Shown piece after piece: positions 17,501-26,014 of a stretch of 64,000 nucleotides of DNA. How positions within the stretch are numbered: position 1 is the first letter of the stretch; every line of letters starts with the position of its first letter. A model generated the notes under the pieces. It did not search any database and had not been told where the DNA came from. It was given only the letters and a program-made list of their open reading frames with translations. Made by a program: the position numbers and the translations under genes. The stretch covers positions 3,596,001-3,660,000 of the forward strand of contig OZ252006.1 of assembly GCA_965247175.1 (NCBI GenBank), given 5' to 3'. This DNA comes from JANQMX01 sp965247175 (GTDB taxonomy: Bacteria > Pseudomonadota > Alphaproteobacteria > Kiloniellales > DSM-21159).

Positions 17501-19061
17501 GGCCACGATACTTATCCGAGAGCACGGCGAGCGGCGTGTCGTCGCCCATGGAGCCGACGGCCTCTTTCTCCATCTCGACCATGGGGTGCAGCAGCAGCTC
17601 CAGGTCTTCCAGGCTCATGCCGTGGGCGAGCTGGCGGCGGCGCAGCTCTTCGGTCGAGAAGTCGACCGGCTCGCCGTGGTCCGGCTTGATCAGGTCGTCG
17701 ATCACCGTGGTGCGGCTGGTCCAGTCGCCGAAAGGCCGGCGCTCGGCCAGGAGATCCTTCAGCGGCCGGTCGTGATAGAGCGTGCCGGTCTGGAGATCGA
17801 CGGCGATCATCTCGCCAGGGCCGAGGCGGCCCTTCTCCAGCACGCTCTCTTCGTCGATGCGCACCATGCCGGTTTCCGAGCCGGCGAAGAGCAGGCCGTC
17901 GGCAGTGACGGTGTAGCGCAGGGGGCGTAGGCCGTTGCGGTCGAGCCCGGCGAGCAGCCAGCGGCCGCCGTAGGCGCAGATGGCGGCTGGGCCGTCCCAG
18001 GGCTCCATTACCGTGTTGCAGTAGCTATAGAGCGCCTTGTGGCTGTCCGGCAGCGGGTCGCTGTGGCGCCAGGCCTCGGGGATCAGCATGGTCTTGACCA
18101 TGGGGAGGTCCCGCTCGCAGCGCACCATCAGCTCGAAGACCGCGTCGAGCGCCGCCGAGTCCGAGCTGCCCGGCTGCACCACCGGCTTCACGTCCTCGAC
18201 CCGGTCGTCGAGCGCGGGTGAGGCCAGGCGGCATTCATGCGCCTTCATCCAGTTCACGTTGCCCTTCAGGGTGTTGATCTCGCCGTTGTGGGCGAGCACG
18301 CGGAAGGGCTGGGCCAGGCGCCAGGTCGGGAAGGTGTTGGTCGAATAGCGCTGGTGGAAGATGGCGAAGTTGGAGACGAAGCGCTCGTCGTTCAGGTCGG
18401 GATAGAAGACCGCGAGCTGCTCGGCCAGGAACATGCCCTTGTAGATGATCGAGCGGCCGGACAGGGAGCAGATGTAGAAGTCCTTGATGGACTCGGACTC
18501 CACCGCCTTCTCGATGCGCCGGCGGATGACGTAGAGGTCGACCTCGAACTCCTCGGCGCTCATGCCCGGCCGGGCCGCGATCATGATCTGCTCGATCTCG
18601 GGCCGCGTGGCGTTGGCCTTCTCGCCGATCACCTCGGTGTTCACCGGCACCTGGCGCCAGCCGTAGATGGTATAGCCGTCGCGCAGGATCTCGCGCTCGA
18701 CGATGACGCGGCAGCGCTCCTGCGCCTCGTAGTCGGTGCGCGGCAGGAAGACCATGCCGACCCCGATGCGGCCCTCTTCGATCGCATGGCCGGTGCGGGT
18801 GATGTGCTCGCGGAAAAAGTCCTGTGGAATCTGCAGATGGATGCCGGCGCCGTCGCCGGTCTTGCCGTCGGCATCGACGGCGCCGCGGTGCCAGACCGCC
18901 TTCAGCGCTTCGATACCGGCCACGACCACGCGCCGCGAGGGCGTGCCGTCGATCGAGGCCACCAGGCCCACGCCGCAGGCGTCATGCTCATCGGCCGGGT
19001 CGTAGAGGCCGTGTTCGGCCAGATGGGCGGCATTCAACTGATAGCGGTCCGTATCGCTCAT
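14538..19061 (-). CDS. gltB: glutamate synthase (NADPH) large subunit
   Basis: Makes two glutamates from glutamine and 2-oxoglutarate, with electrons from GltD. 1,507 residues, the usual length. The N-terminal type II glutamine amidotransferase domain starts at catalytic Cys29 in HDACGVGLVA, after a 28-residue propeptide. The FMN-binding synthase barrel (LISPPPHHDIYSIEDLAQL, KLVARSGIGTIAAGVAKA, ISGHSGGTGASP) follows, with the 3Fe-4S cysteines in GCIMVRQCHSNTCPVGVC. The C-terminal glutamate-synthase beta-helix has repeated GxxGxG turns (GATAIVEGCGSNGCEYMTGG). Gene order here is gltD, DUF2059, gltB, then a GNAT gene. Confidence 0.97.
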   Translation of the reverse strand: MSDTDRYQLNAAHLAEHGLYDPADEHDACGVGLVASIDGTPSRRVVVAGIEALKAVWHRGAVDADGKTGDGAGIHLQIPQDFFREHITRTGHAIEEGRIGVGMVFLPRTDYEAQERCRVIVEREILRDGYTIYGWRQVPVNTEVIGEKANATRPEIEQIMIAARPGMSAEEFEVDLYVIRRRIEKAVESESIKDFYICSLSGRSIIYKGMFLAEQLAVFYPDLNDERFVSNFAIFHQRYSTNTFPTWRLAQPFRVLAHNGEINTLKGNVNWMKAHECRLASPALDDRVEDVKPVVQPGSSDSAALDAVFELMVRCERDLPMVKTMLIPEAWRHSDPLPDSHKALYSYCNTVMEPWDGPAAICAYGGRWLLAGLDRNGLRPLRYTVTADGLLFAGSETGMVRIDEESVLEKGRLGPGEMIAVDLQTGTLYHDRPLKDLLAERRPFGDWTSRTTVIDDLIKPDHGEPVDFSTEELRRRQLAHGMSLEDLELLLHPMVEMEKEAVGSMGDDTPLAVLSDKYRGLHHFFRQNFSQVTNPPIDSLRERRVMTLATRLGNLGNILAEDPNQCDMLQLNSPVLSNAEFEAMRSYMGAGAVEIDCTFAPGDGLNALRQGIIRVQNEAEDAVRGGCLHVILSDKAQGPERAPIPMILATGAVHTHLTQQKLRTFVSLNVRSGECLDVHYFAVLIGVGATTVNAYLAQESIADRHRRGLFGEMGLEECVQRFIKAVDDGLLKVMSKMGISVISSYRGGYNFEAVGLSRTLVDEFFPGMPSRISGIGLAGIEQKLLELHARAWNEAAITLPVGGFYRYRRGGEAHSWEGGLIHTLQAAVANDSYATYKRFSTGMAARPPSTPRDLLDFRSEGIEPVALDDVESITAIRKRFVTPGMSLGALSPEAHGTLNIAMNRIGAKSDSGEGGEDPQRFTPRANGDNENSAIKQVASGRFGVTAEYLNQCREIEIKVAQGAKPGEGGQLPGFKVTEMIAKLRHSTPGVMLISPPPHHDIYSIEDLAQLIYDLKQINPDAKVCVKLVARSGIGTIAAGVAKAKADVILISGHSGGTGASPQTSIKYAGIPWEMGLSEVHQVLTLNKLRHRVRLRTDGGLKTGRDIVIAAILGAEEYGIGTAGLVAMGCIMVRQCHSNTCPVGVCTQDQALRDKFTGTPEKVVNLFSFIAEEVREILADLGVTSLNEVIGRTDLLHQVSRGAAHLDDLDLNPLLTSADSSGLPQFCTLEGRNEVPDTLDAAFIADAGSLFQDGEKMQLQYNVRNTHRAIGTRLSAMITRQFGMEGLQRDHITVRLRGSAGQSLGAFAVQGLKLEVFGDANDYVGKGLSGGTIVVRPRMRSPLESQKNTIIGNTVLYGATAGRLYAAGQAGERFCVRNSGATAIVEGCGSNGCEYMTGGTAVILGKVGYNFAAGMTGGMAFVYDPEDQLPSRINSDSVIFQRLQTEHYETLLQELIAEQVKETQSRFAEGLLIEWATARRHFWQIVPKEMLNRLEHPVTLPLVAEERA

Positions 19062-19110
19062 TCCTAAACCTCGGCAAAAAACGTTTCTGCGGTGCGTCTT
19101 TGACGCGGCG

Positions 19111-19632
19111 CTAGATGCGCGGTTCCTGCAGCCCGCGCTCCTTCAGCTTCGGTAGCAGCTTGTTGTAGGCATCCAGCGCCACTTGCTGTCCCCAAAGCCC
19201 GCCCAGCTGCATCGACTCCTGAGTCAGAACAGGAAACTTGGCGATCATCTTCTGGCCCAGAGGGGTCTCGTAGAAGGCGATCAGCTCGTCGATCTCGGCC
19301 TCGGTGAAGTGCTCCGCATAAAGCCGTGCGGAGAGCTCCATGTACTCGGGCATGCGGTTCTTGAACTCGGGCAAGAAGTACTCGTTCATCAGCTCCCGGA
19401 TGACGGGGCCGTCCTCCGGGTTGGCCTGAATGATGATGCCGGTGATCTGATCGATCATCGGGACGATCATTTGCTCGATCGTGCTGTCAGCGCCGAACAG
19501 GCCGATCAGGCGTTCCGCCTTGACGACGGCGGGCGGCTTCTCCTCAGCCTCAAGAGTCTGCGGCGCGGTGATCGAGACGGCCGCGAACAGGAATGCGGCT
19601 GCTGCGGTGAGGGTCCAACGCGTGATCATCAT
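19111..19632 (-). CDS. DUF2059 domain protein, secreted, inside the glutamate synthase operon
   Basis: A 173-residue protein with a signal peptide (MMITRWTLTAAAAFLFAAVSI, likely cut after LEA). A DUF2059 helical domain covers residues ~70-150, with the typical AEHFTEAEIDELIAFYETPLGQKMIAKFP. Periplasmic; molecular function unknown. Its ATG overlaps the gltD stop in an ATGA arrangement, which suggests translational coupling to gltD. The gltB start follows 49 nt later. Confidence 0.87.
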   Translation of the reverse strand: MMITRWTLTAAAAFLFAAVSITAPQTLEAEEKPPAVVKAERLIGLFGADSTIEQMIVPMIDQITGIIIQANPEDGPVIRELMNEYFLPEFKNRMPEYMELSARLYAEHFTEAEIDELIAFYETPLGQKMIAKFPVLTQESMQLGGLWGQQVALDAYNKLLPKLKERGLQEPRI

Positions 19633-21086
19633 TCCGCCGCCACGGCATGGGTCGGGGCGCTGGCTGCGCGGTTCTGGATGTAGTCGTGGATGCCGGCGGC
19701 GGCGTCGCGCCCGTCGCGGATCCCCCAGACCACCAGGGAGGCGCCGCGGACGATGTCGCCGGCGGCGAAGACTCCGGACTGCGATGTCATCAGCGAGGGG
19801 TAGGCGACCTTGAGCGTGCCCCAGCGGGTCACCGGCAGCTCCGGCTCGCCGAAGAGATGCGGCAGGTCTTCCGGGTCGAAGCCCAGCGCCTTGATCACCA
19901 GGTCGGCCTCGACGCTGTAGGCCTCGTCTTCCTTGATCTGCGGCGTCTGGCGGCCGGTGGCGTCCGGCGCGCCGAGATGCACCTGGGCGGCGCGCACGCC
20001 GCTGACCCGGCCGGCCGCATCTCCGAGAAAGGCCAGCGGTGCAGACAGCCAGACGAACTCGACACCCTCCTCTTCAGCGTTGGCCACCTCGCGCTGGGAG
20101 CCCGGCATGTTCTGGCGGTTGCGGCGGTAGAGGCACTTCACCGATTTGGCGCCCTGGCGCACGGCGGTGCGCACGCAGTCCATCGCCGTGTCGCCGCCGC
20201 CGATCACCACGACCCGCTTGCCCTCGGCATTGAGGCTGCCGTCCTCGAAGGCCGGCACGCTGTCCCCCAGGCCGCTTCGGTTGGAGGCGATGAGGTAGTC
20301 GAGCGCCGGCACGATGTTCTCGAGGCCGACGCCGGGCGCTTGGATCTCGCGTGGCTTGTAGACGCCAGTGGCGACCAGAATGGCGTCGTGCTTGTCGCGC
20401 AGCGCCGCGAAGCTGATCGTCGAGCCGATCTCGGTGTCGAGGTGGAAGTGGACCTCGCTGTCGCGCAGCAGCTTGGCGCGCCGCTCGACCACCTCCTTCT
20501 CCAGCTTGAAGTTGGGGATGCCATAGATCATCAGGCCGCCGATGCGGTCGTAGCGATCGTAGACGTGCACCTGGTAGCCCAGCTTGCGCAGCTCCTCGGC
20601 CGCGGCCAGCCCGGCCGGGCCGGCGCCGATGATGCCGACGCTCTCGGGCCGCTCGCGCACCGGGCGAACCGGCTTGACCCAGCCCTTCTCCCAGGCGGTG
20701 TCGGTGATGTACTTCTCGATCGAGCCGATGGTCACCGTGCCGTGGCCGGACTGCTCGATGACGCAGTTGCCCTCGCACAGCCGGTCCTGCGGGCAGATGC
20801 GGCCGCAGATCTCAGGAAAGTTGTTGGTCGCCTGGCTGACTTCGTAGGCCTCTTCCAGCCGGCCTTCGGCGGTCAGCATTAGCCAGTCGGGGATGTTGTT
20901 GTGGACCGGGCAGTGCACCTGGCAGAAGGGCACGCCGCATTGCGAGCAGCGGGCGGCCTGCTCGCCTGCCTTCTGCGGCGCGTATTCGTCGTAGATCTCC
21001 TCGAAGTCCTGGCGCCGCGCGGTGACATCCCGCTTCTCCGGCGTCTGCTGCTGGACCGAGACGAACTGCAACATTCGACTGCTCAT
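19629..21086 (-). CDS. gltD: glutamate synthase (NADPH) small subunit
   Basis: Supplies electrons from NADPH to GltB through FAD and iron-sulfur clusters. 485 residues. The N-terminal ferredoxin-like domain has CSQCGVPFCQVHCPVHN and CGRICPQDRLCEGNCV (two 4Fe-4S clusters). An FAD-binding Rossmann motif VGIIGAGPAGLAAAEEL is followed by the NADPH-binding VVVIGGGDTAMDCVRTA and a C-terminal FAD motif GVFAAGDIVRGASLVVWGI. First gene of the operon. Confidence 0.97.
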   Translation of the reverse strand: MSSRMLQFVSVQQQTPEKRDVTARRQDFEEIYDEYAPQKAGEQAARCSQCGVPFCQVHCPVHNNIPDWLMLTAEGRLEEAYEVSQATNNFPEICGRICPQDRLCEGNCVIEQSGHGTVTIGSIEKYITDTAWEKGWVKPVRPVRERPESVGIIGAGPAGLAAAEELRKLGYQVHVYDRYDRIGGLMIYGIPNFKLEKEVVERRAKLLRDSEVHFHLDTEIGSTISFAALRDKHDAILVATGVYKPREIQAPGVGLENIVPALDYLIASNRSGLGDSVPAFEDGSLNAEGKRVVVIGGGDTAMDCVRTAVRQGAKSVKCLYRRNRQNMPGSQREVANAEEEGVEFVWLSAPLAFLGDAAGRVSGVRAAQVHLGAPDATGRQTPQIKEDEAYSVEADLVIKALGFDPEDLPHLFGEPELPVTRWGTLKVAYPSLMTSQSGVFAAGDIVRGASLVVWGIRDGRDAAAGIHDYIQNRAASAPTHAVAAE

Positions 21087-21126
21087 AAGGCACGACCGCT
21101 CATCTTGTTGCGCAATAGCTGACCGC

Positions 21127-21150
21127 GCGGAGGGAGAAATTGCCCTCCGC
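21127..21150 (-). promoter_or_regulatory. 8-bp hairpin in the gltD leader
   Basis: GCGGAGGG (21127-21134) and CCCTCCGC (21143-21150) form a perfect stem with an 8-nt loop, 41 nt upstream of the gltD start. It would fold in the glt mRNA leader. Whether it regulates expression is not known; no U-run follows. Confidence 0.4.
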
Positions 21151-21396
21151 TAACCGCGTTATAGGCGACAAGCGCCAGGAAAGCGAGGGGAAAAACGGAA
21201 ATAGGTCAGTATAAGATAACTACTACGCTCGCCTGACCGAGGTTTGTGACTGCGCCAAACGGGCTTGAATCTCGCAAACGCAAAATAGGACAGCTTTGTG
21301 AACTAAATCGTCTCTGTCGCGACGCGAAGCGGCCTTGCTATAAGCCGCGGCAAACGGGCCAAACGCGTGGGCTGCGCGAATTAAGGGGCTGATTAC

Positions 21397-22221
21397 GTGC
21401 CGCTTTACCTGCTTGCGATCCTGGCGGTCGTCCAGGGCATCACCGAATTTCTCCCGATCTCCTCGTCCGGTCATCTGGTGATCACCTGGAAGGCCTTCGA
21501 CGCGCTCGGCTATACGGGCGCAGAGCAGACGGCGGCGGCACGGCTCGATCTGGACGTTGCCGTGCATGTCGGCACCTTGGCAGCGGTCTGCCTCTATCTC
21601 GCCGGCGATCTCTGGCGCATGCTGCTTGGCGCGGTGATGCCCGCCAGGGCAAAGGGCCGGGCCGCGCGGCGTCTGATCGGCCATATCATCCTGGCCACCA
21701 TCCCTGTCGTCATCGTCGGCTATTACTTCAAGGACATCATCGCGACGGACCTGCGCAGCCTGGAGGTCATCGCCTGGACGACGGTCGGCTTCGGCGTCCT
21801 GCTCTACATCGCCGACCGCTATGCGCTCCGAGTCCGCCGCATTCAGGATATGAACGTCTCCCAGGCGCTGATCATCGGCCTGGCGCAGGTTCTCGCGCTT
21901 GTACCGGGCACCAGCCGGGCCGGTATCACCATGACAGCCGCCCGCATGCTGGGCTATGAGCGCACCGAGGCAGCGCGCTTCTCCCTGCTGCTGGCCATCC
22001 CGACCATTGCCGGTGCCGGCGCGTTGGTCGGCCACGATCTCTACCAGACGGGCAACCTCTCGCTCGGCGTCGACGCGGCCATCGCTGCCGGACTCTCGTT
22101 TGTCACCGCGCTGATCGCAATCGCCCTCATGATGCGCTGGCTGCGCCACGCCAGCTTCGGCCCCTTCGCGGTCTACCGCGTCTTCCTCGGCGCGGTATTG
22201 CTCTGGTTTGTTTATCAGTAG
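21397..22221 (+). CDS. uppP: undecaprenyl-diphosphatase
   Basis: Integral membrane phosphatase that recycles undecaprenyl pyrophosphate for peptidoglycan and LPS synthesis. 274 residues with about eight hydrophobic segments. Family motifs: VVQGITEFLPISSSGHLVI (residues 10-28) and the PGTSRAGITMTAARMLG box (residues ~169-185). GTG start at 21397 with AAGGGG 8 nt upstream. Transcribed divergently from gltD across a 310-base gap that must hold both promoters; no canonical -35/-10 pair stood out for uppP. Confidence 0.95.
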   Translation: MPLYLLAILAVVQGITEFLPISSSGHLVITWKAFDALGYTGAEQTAAARLDLDVAVHVGTLAAVCLYLAGDLWRMLLGAVMPARAKGRAARRLIGHIILATIPVVIVGYYFKDIIATDLRSLEVIAWTTVGFGVLLYIADRYALRVRRIQDMNVSQALIIGLAQVLALVPGTSRAGITMTAARMLGYERTEAARFSLLLAIPTIAGAGALVGHDLYQTGNLSLGVDAAIAAGLSFVTALIAIALMMRWLRHASFGPFAVYRVFLGAVLLWFVYQ

Positions 22222-22418
22222 AGCAGTCTTCGTGTGCGCCTAACGGTGCTGCACTGTTCCGTCCCACTCCCCCACCCGGCCACCCCACTGTCCACAATTC
22301 CGTGGGCTCGCAGCGCGAGCGGCCGTAGGCCGGGTGGGGGAGTGGGACGGAACAGCCCGGGGGCGCCTCCGAATGGAGACGCCGGGTTAAGCCGGCGCCG
22401 GCGCGCCCCACCAAAAAG
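22222..22418. repeat. palindromic repeat element, copy D (arm interrupted by a nested hairpin)
   Basis: Inverted orientation relative to B. Left arm 22254-22285 is identical to copies E and F. The right arm 22328-22355 is the same, except that two bases are replaced by about 22 nt that includes a small hairpin, GCTCGC-AGC-GCGAGC (22306-22320). The right flank has GGCGCCTCCG and GGCGCGCCCCACCAAAAA. Lies between convergent uppP and the NDUFA9-like gene. Confidence 0.85.
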
Positions 22419-22424
22419 ATAACC

Positions 22425-23387
22425 CTACCCCCCGGCGGGGAAGGGGCGCTGGCTGTTGAAGCGGCCGCCGGGGCGGTAGCGGTCGAGGTAGGTCGGGATG
22501 ATGACCTCGACCGAATGCGGCTCGATGCCGAGATCGGCCAGGGTCAGCGCGCCCGGCTCGACGATGTTGTCCCTGCGCAGCAAAGCGACCTGGTCACGGG
22601 TCAACATCGGCTGCGGCAGCTTCTCGAGAAAGAAGGCCTGGATATCAGCGACCGAGAAGGGCAGCGGCACCAGCAACCGCTTCCGGTTGATGGCCTGCAG
22701 CATCAGCTCGAGCAGCTGCTTGAAGCTGTAGACCTTGGGGCCGCCAAGCTCGTAGGTTTTGCCGGCACAATTGCTGTCGGTCAGGCAGGTGACAGCCGCA
22801 TCGGCGACGTCGGCAACATAAACAGGCTGAAAGCGCGTATGTCCGCCGCCGACCAGCGGCAGCACCGGGGAGAGGCGCGCCATGGCGGCGAAGCGGTTGA
22901 AGAAGTCGTCCTCGGGGCCGAAGACGATCGAGGGGCGCAAGATACGGGCCGTGGGGATGGCGGCGCGCACCGCCTCTTCCGCCGCGGCCTTGGAGCGGGC
23001 GTACTCGGCCTCTCCCGCCGCATCGGCGCCGAGCGCCGACATATGCAGATAGTCGGTGATGCCGGCTGCGGCCGCCGCCTCGGCGGCCCGCTTGGCGCCC
23101 TCGTACTGCACGGCGGCAAAGGTCTGGCGCCCGCTCTCGAAGAGGATGCCGACCAGGTTGATCGCCGCATCGGCCCCGGCAAGCGCTCGCTCGACCGAAG
23201 CCTGGTCGCGCAGATTGCAGGCGACCGGCACGATCTGCCCGACGTCGCCGGCCGGCTTGAGGAAAGCTGCCTTATCCGGATTGCGCACGGCGACGCGGAT
23301 GACCCAGCCGTTCTCCGCGAGACGCGGCACGATGTAGCGACCGACGAAACCGGAGCCGCCGAAGACCGTCACCGTTCCTGCTGTCAT
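22425..23387 (-). CDS. NAD(P)-binding protein, complex I NDUFA9-like
   Basis: A 320-residue atypical SDR. N-terminal nucleotide motif VTVFGGSGFVGRYIVPRLAE, then AVRNPDKAAFL, an INLVGILFESG segment and LRPSIVFGPEDDFFNRFA, all characteristic of the NDUFA9/complex I 39-kDa accessory family common in alphaproteobacteria. The usual catalytic YxxxK is present as YARSKAAAE. In mitochondria this subunit stabilises complex I; the bacterial role is less certain. No other nuo genes lie in the window. Confidence 0.88.
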   Translation of the reverse strand: MTAGTVTVFGGSGFVGRYIVPRLAENGWVIRVAVRNPDKAAFLKPAGDVGQIVPVACNLRDQASVERALAGADAAINLVGILFESGRQTFAAVQYEGAKRAAEAAAAAGITDYLHMSALGADAAGEAEYARSKAAAEEAVRAAIPTARILRPSIVFGPEDDFFNRFAAMARLSPVLPLVGGGHTRFQPVYVADVADAAVTCLTDSNCAGKTYELGGPKVYSFKQLLELMLQAINRKRLLVPLPFSVADIQAFFLEKLPQPMLTRDQVALLRRDNIVEPGALTLADLGIEPHSVEVIIPTYLDRYRPGGRFNSQRPFPAGG

Positions 23388-23561
23388 GCCTTTGCCTCCC
23401 GCTGTCGACCTGCACCGGCCGGCCCCATGGCTTCCCGACCCCAGAGCCTCCCGGCCAAGGTGCCGTTGACATGGCCTAGGCCCCCTATATCTTGCGGTCA
23501 GCTTGGCCGGTCAAGCGCCGTCGAAGATCATGCCCGACGGCCGCGCGAGGTTACATCAGTC

Positions 23562-24173
23562 GTGTCCATAACCCTGTATCTCGATGATTTGCCCGACGGT
23601 CTCGATCTCGGGAGCAGTGTGGCTGTCGACAGCGAGACCATGGGCCTGAGACTGCAGCGCGACCGCCTCTGCCTGATCCAGCTCTCCTCCGGCGACGGCA
23701 CCGCGCATCTGGTTCAGTTTCGCTCCGGCTCCTATGCGGCGCCCAACCTGAAGCGCCTGCTGCGCGACGAGCAGGTCACCAAGATCTTCCACTACGCGCG
23801 CTTCGACCTGGCCGCCATCCGGCTCTATCTCGAGGTCGACTGCGGCCCGGTCTACTGCACCAAGATCGCCTCAAAGCTGGCGCGCACCTTCACCGACCGG
23901 CACGGCCTCAAGGACCTCTGCTCCGATCTGCTCGGCGTCAGCCTGTCGAAGCAGCAGCAGTCGTCCGACTGGGGGGCGGAAGAGCTGACTCAGGAGCAGC
24001 TGCGTTACGCTGCAAGTGATGTGCTCTATTTGCATGCCTTGCGCGAGCGCCTGGATACCATGTTGCATCGAGAGGGGCGCATGGCCTTGTCGCGCGCTTG
24101 CTTCGAATTCCTGCCCCACCGGGTGAGCCTCGACCTGCTGGGCTGGGAGGACACCGACATCTTCGCGCATTGA
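23562..24173 (+). CDS. rnd: ribonuclease D (short, exonuclease domain only)
   Basis: 3'-5' exoribonuclease of the DEDDy type acting on tRNA precursors. 203 residues holding only the exonuclease domain; the HRDC domains of E. coli RNase D are absent, which is usual in alphaproteobacteria. Catalytic motifs: VDSETMGL (ExoI), HYARFDLAAI (ExoII) and YAASDVLYLHAL (ExoIII with Tyr and Asp). GTG start at 23562 with GAGG at 23547-23550. The open frame extends far upstream antisense to the NDUFA9-like gene, but lacks any family similarity there. Confidence 0.9.
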   Translation: MSITLYLDDLPDGLDLGSSVAVDSETMGLRLQRDRLCLIQLSSGDGTAHLVQFRSGSYAAPNLKRLLRDEQVTKIFHYARFDLAAIRLYLEVDCGPVYCTKIASKLARTFTDRHGLKDLCSDLLGVSLSKQQQSSDWGAEELTQEQLRYAASDVLYLHALRERLDTMLHREGRMALSRACFEFLPHRVSLDLLGWEDTDIFAH

Positions 24174-24270
24174 TCGCGGGTGTCCGAGCAGGGATGGCGC
24201 AGCGCCGCTGCACGTAAGGACTTGAGGCGGCGCGTGTACTGCGTCTCTTATTGGGAAAGGAAGGTTGGAT

Positions 24271-25278
24271 TTGAGCATGGTCGTGGCCGTTACGCAGACA
24301 CCCGCGGCAATGGGGCGCGTCGAGAGCCTGGCGCGCGCAGCGGAGGTCTTGCGCCTCGAGGCGCAGGCGCTTGAGCAACTCGCCCGGGATGTGGGCGACA
24401 GCTTTATCGAGGCTGTCGAGATCATCGAGCAGGTCAAGGGCAAGCTCATCGTCACCGGCATGGGCAAGAGCGGGCATATCGCCAACAAGGCGGCGGCCAC
24501 CTTCGCCTCCACCGGCACGCCGGCCTTCTTCGTCCATCCCGGCGAGGCCAGCCACGGCGACCTCGGCATGGTCACCTCGGACGACGTGGTGGTCGCGCTC
24601 TCCAACTCCGGCAACACGCGAGAGCTCAACGACATCATCGCCTATTGCCGGCGCTTCTCCATTCCGCTGATCGCCATCGTCGGGCGGGAGCAGAGCATTC
24701 TCGCCGAAGCGGCCACCGTGGCGCTGGTGCTGCCGAAGGTGCCGGAGGCTTGCCCCAACGGCTTGGCGCCGACCACCTCGACCACCGCCTCCCTGGCGCT
24801 CTGCGATGCGCTGGCGCTGGTCCTGCTCGACCGCCGCGGCTTCACGGCCGAGGATTTCGCGCTGTTCCATCCGGGCGGCGCCTTGGGTAAGAAGCTGCTG
24901 CGTGTGCACGACATCATGTTCGACCGCAGCCACCTGCCGCTCTGCCACCCGGACACCTTGATGAGCGAGGCGCTCCTGATCATGACCGAGACCGGCTTCG
25001 GCTGCATCGGCGTGGTCGAGGACGAGCTCCTGGTCGGCATCATCACCGACGGCGACTTGCGCCGGCATATGTCGAGCGACCTCCTGGCCCGCAAGGTCGA
25101 GGAAGTCATGACGCGCAACCCGCACACCATCCGCCCCGATGCCCTGGCCGTCGAGGCGCTCGCGACCATGAACGGCCCGGACACGGGCAAGCCCTTCACC
25201 AGCATGTTCGCGGTCGAGGAGGGCAAGCCGGTCGGCTTCCTGCGCATGCACGACATCCTGCGCGCCGGGGTCGCCTAG
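24271..25278 (+). CDS. kdsD: arabinose-5-phosphate isomerase
   Basis: Converts ribulose-5-phosphate to arabinose-5-phosphate, the first step to KDO for LPS. The SIS domain (residues ~40-175) has IVTGMGKSGHIANKAAATF and FVHPGEASHGDLGM; two CBS domains follow (LMSEALLIMTETGFGCIGVV and VEEVMTRNPHTIRPDALAVE). Possible starts are TTG at 24265, TTG at 24271 and ATG at 24277; AGGAAGG (24258-24264) best fits 24271. It heads the lptC-lptA-lptB cluster, so KDO supply and LPS export are linked. Confidence 0.94.
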   Translation: MSMVVAVTQTPAAMGRVESLARAAEVLRLEAQALEQLARDVGDSFIEAVEIIEQVKGKLIVTGMGKSGHIANKAAATFASTGTPAFFVHPGEASHGDLGMVTSDDVVVALSNSGNTRELNDIIAYCRRFSIPLIAIVGREQSILAEAATVALVLPKVPEACPNGLAPTTSTTASLALCDALALVLLDRRGFTAEDFALFHPGGALGKKLLRVHDIMFDRSHLPLCHPDTLMSEALLIMTETGFGCIGVVEDELLVGIITDGDLRRHMSSDLLARKVEEVMTRNPHTIRPDALAVEALATMNGPDTGKPFTSMFAVEEGKPVGFLRMHDILRAGVA

Positions 25279-25297
25279 GGCATCCGGGACTCGAGCG

Positions 25298-26014
25298 ATG
25301 AGCGAGGCGAGCGGCCAAGGTGGGATCCACTTTCAACCGCCCGAAGATGCGCCGAGCGAAGCGGCGAAGCGTCACTTCACCTATGACGCCCGCGCCCCTG
25401 AGAGCCAGAAGGTCGAGGCGCGACGCTACAAGCGGCGCATCATTTTAATCCGCCGCCTGCTTCCTCTCGCCGCCGTGGTGCTGGCGGTCGCCGTTCTCTT
25501 CGCCCCGCAGCTGCAGCCTTTTCGTGACATCTTCACCGGGCAGGGGGCGCTCTTGGATGTGGGCAGCGGCGGCGTCGCGCTGGTCTCGGCGCGCTTTCGC
25601 GGCACCGACAGCTCCGATCGTCCCTATAGCCTGACCGCCGAGCAGGTCCATGAGCGCGCCGGCGAAGAGGAGCAGTACGACTTGGTGAACCCGCAGGGCG
25701 ACATCACCTTGAGCGACGGCGCCTGGCTCACTCTGGGCGCCACCGACGGCCTCTACGATCGCATGGGCGAGCATCTCTCCCTGGTCGGCGACGTCAGCCT
25801 GTTCCACGACCAGGGTTACGAGATGCACACCGAGACGGCCGAGATCGACCTGGTCGGAAATCGGGCCTGGGGAACCTCCCCGGTGACTGGCCAAGCCGGG
25901 ATTGGCGAGATCGTCGCCGAGGGCTTCCGCCTGGAAGATGGCGGTCAGCGTATCCACTTCACCGGCAAGGCGGAGCTTTTGCTCTACCCCGACGCGGAGG
26001 GCTTCCCCCAGTGA
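25298..26014 (+). CDS. lptC: LPS export ABC transporter periplasmic protein LptC
   Basis: A single-pass inner-membrane protein that takes LPS from LptBFG and hands it to LptA. 238 residues; transmembrane segment at about 47-69 (IILIRRLLPLAAVVLAVAVLF), then a beta-jellyroll (VALVSARFRGTDSSDRPYSL, MHTETAEIDLVGNRAWG) with the LptC/YrbK pattern. Lies 19 nt after kdsD. Its stop overlaps the lptA start in GTGA. Confidence 0.9.
   Translation: MSEASGQGGIHFQPPEDAPSEAAKRHFTYDARAPESQKVEARRYKRRIILIRRLLPLAAVVLAVAVLFAPQLQPFRDIFTGQGALLDVGSGGVALVSARFRGTDSSDRPYSLTAEQVHERAGEEEQYDLVNPQGDITLSDGAWLTLGATDGLYDRMGEHLSLVGDVSLFHDQGYEMHTETAEIDLVGNRAWGTSPVTGQAGIGEIVAEGFRLEDGGQRIHFTGKAELLLYPDAEGFPQ

Noticed and set aside
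15903..17930. Long plus-strand open frame (675 codons) opposite gltB
   Set aside because: GC-rich third-position shadow of gltB; composition is Val/Ala/Gly/Arg-rich without motifs, and gltB is certain.
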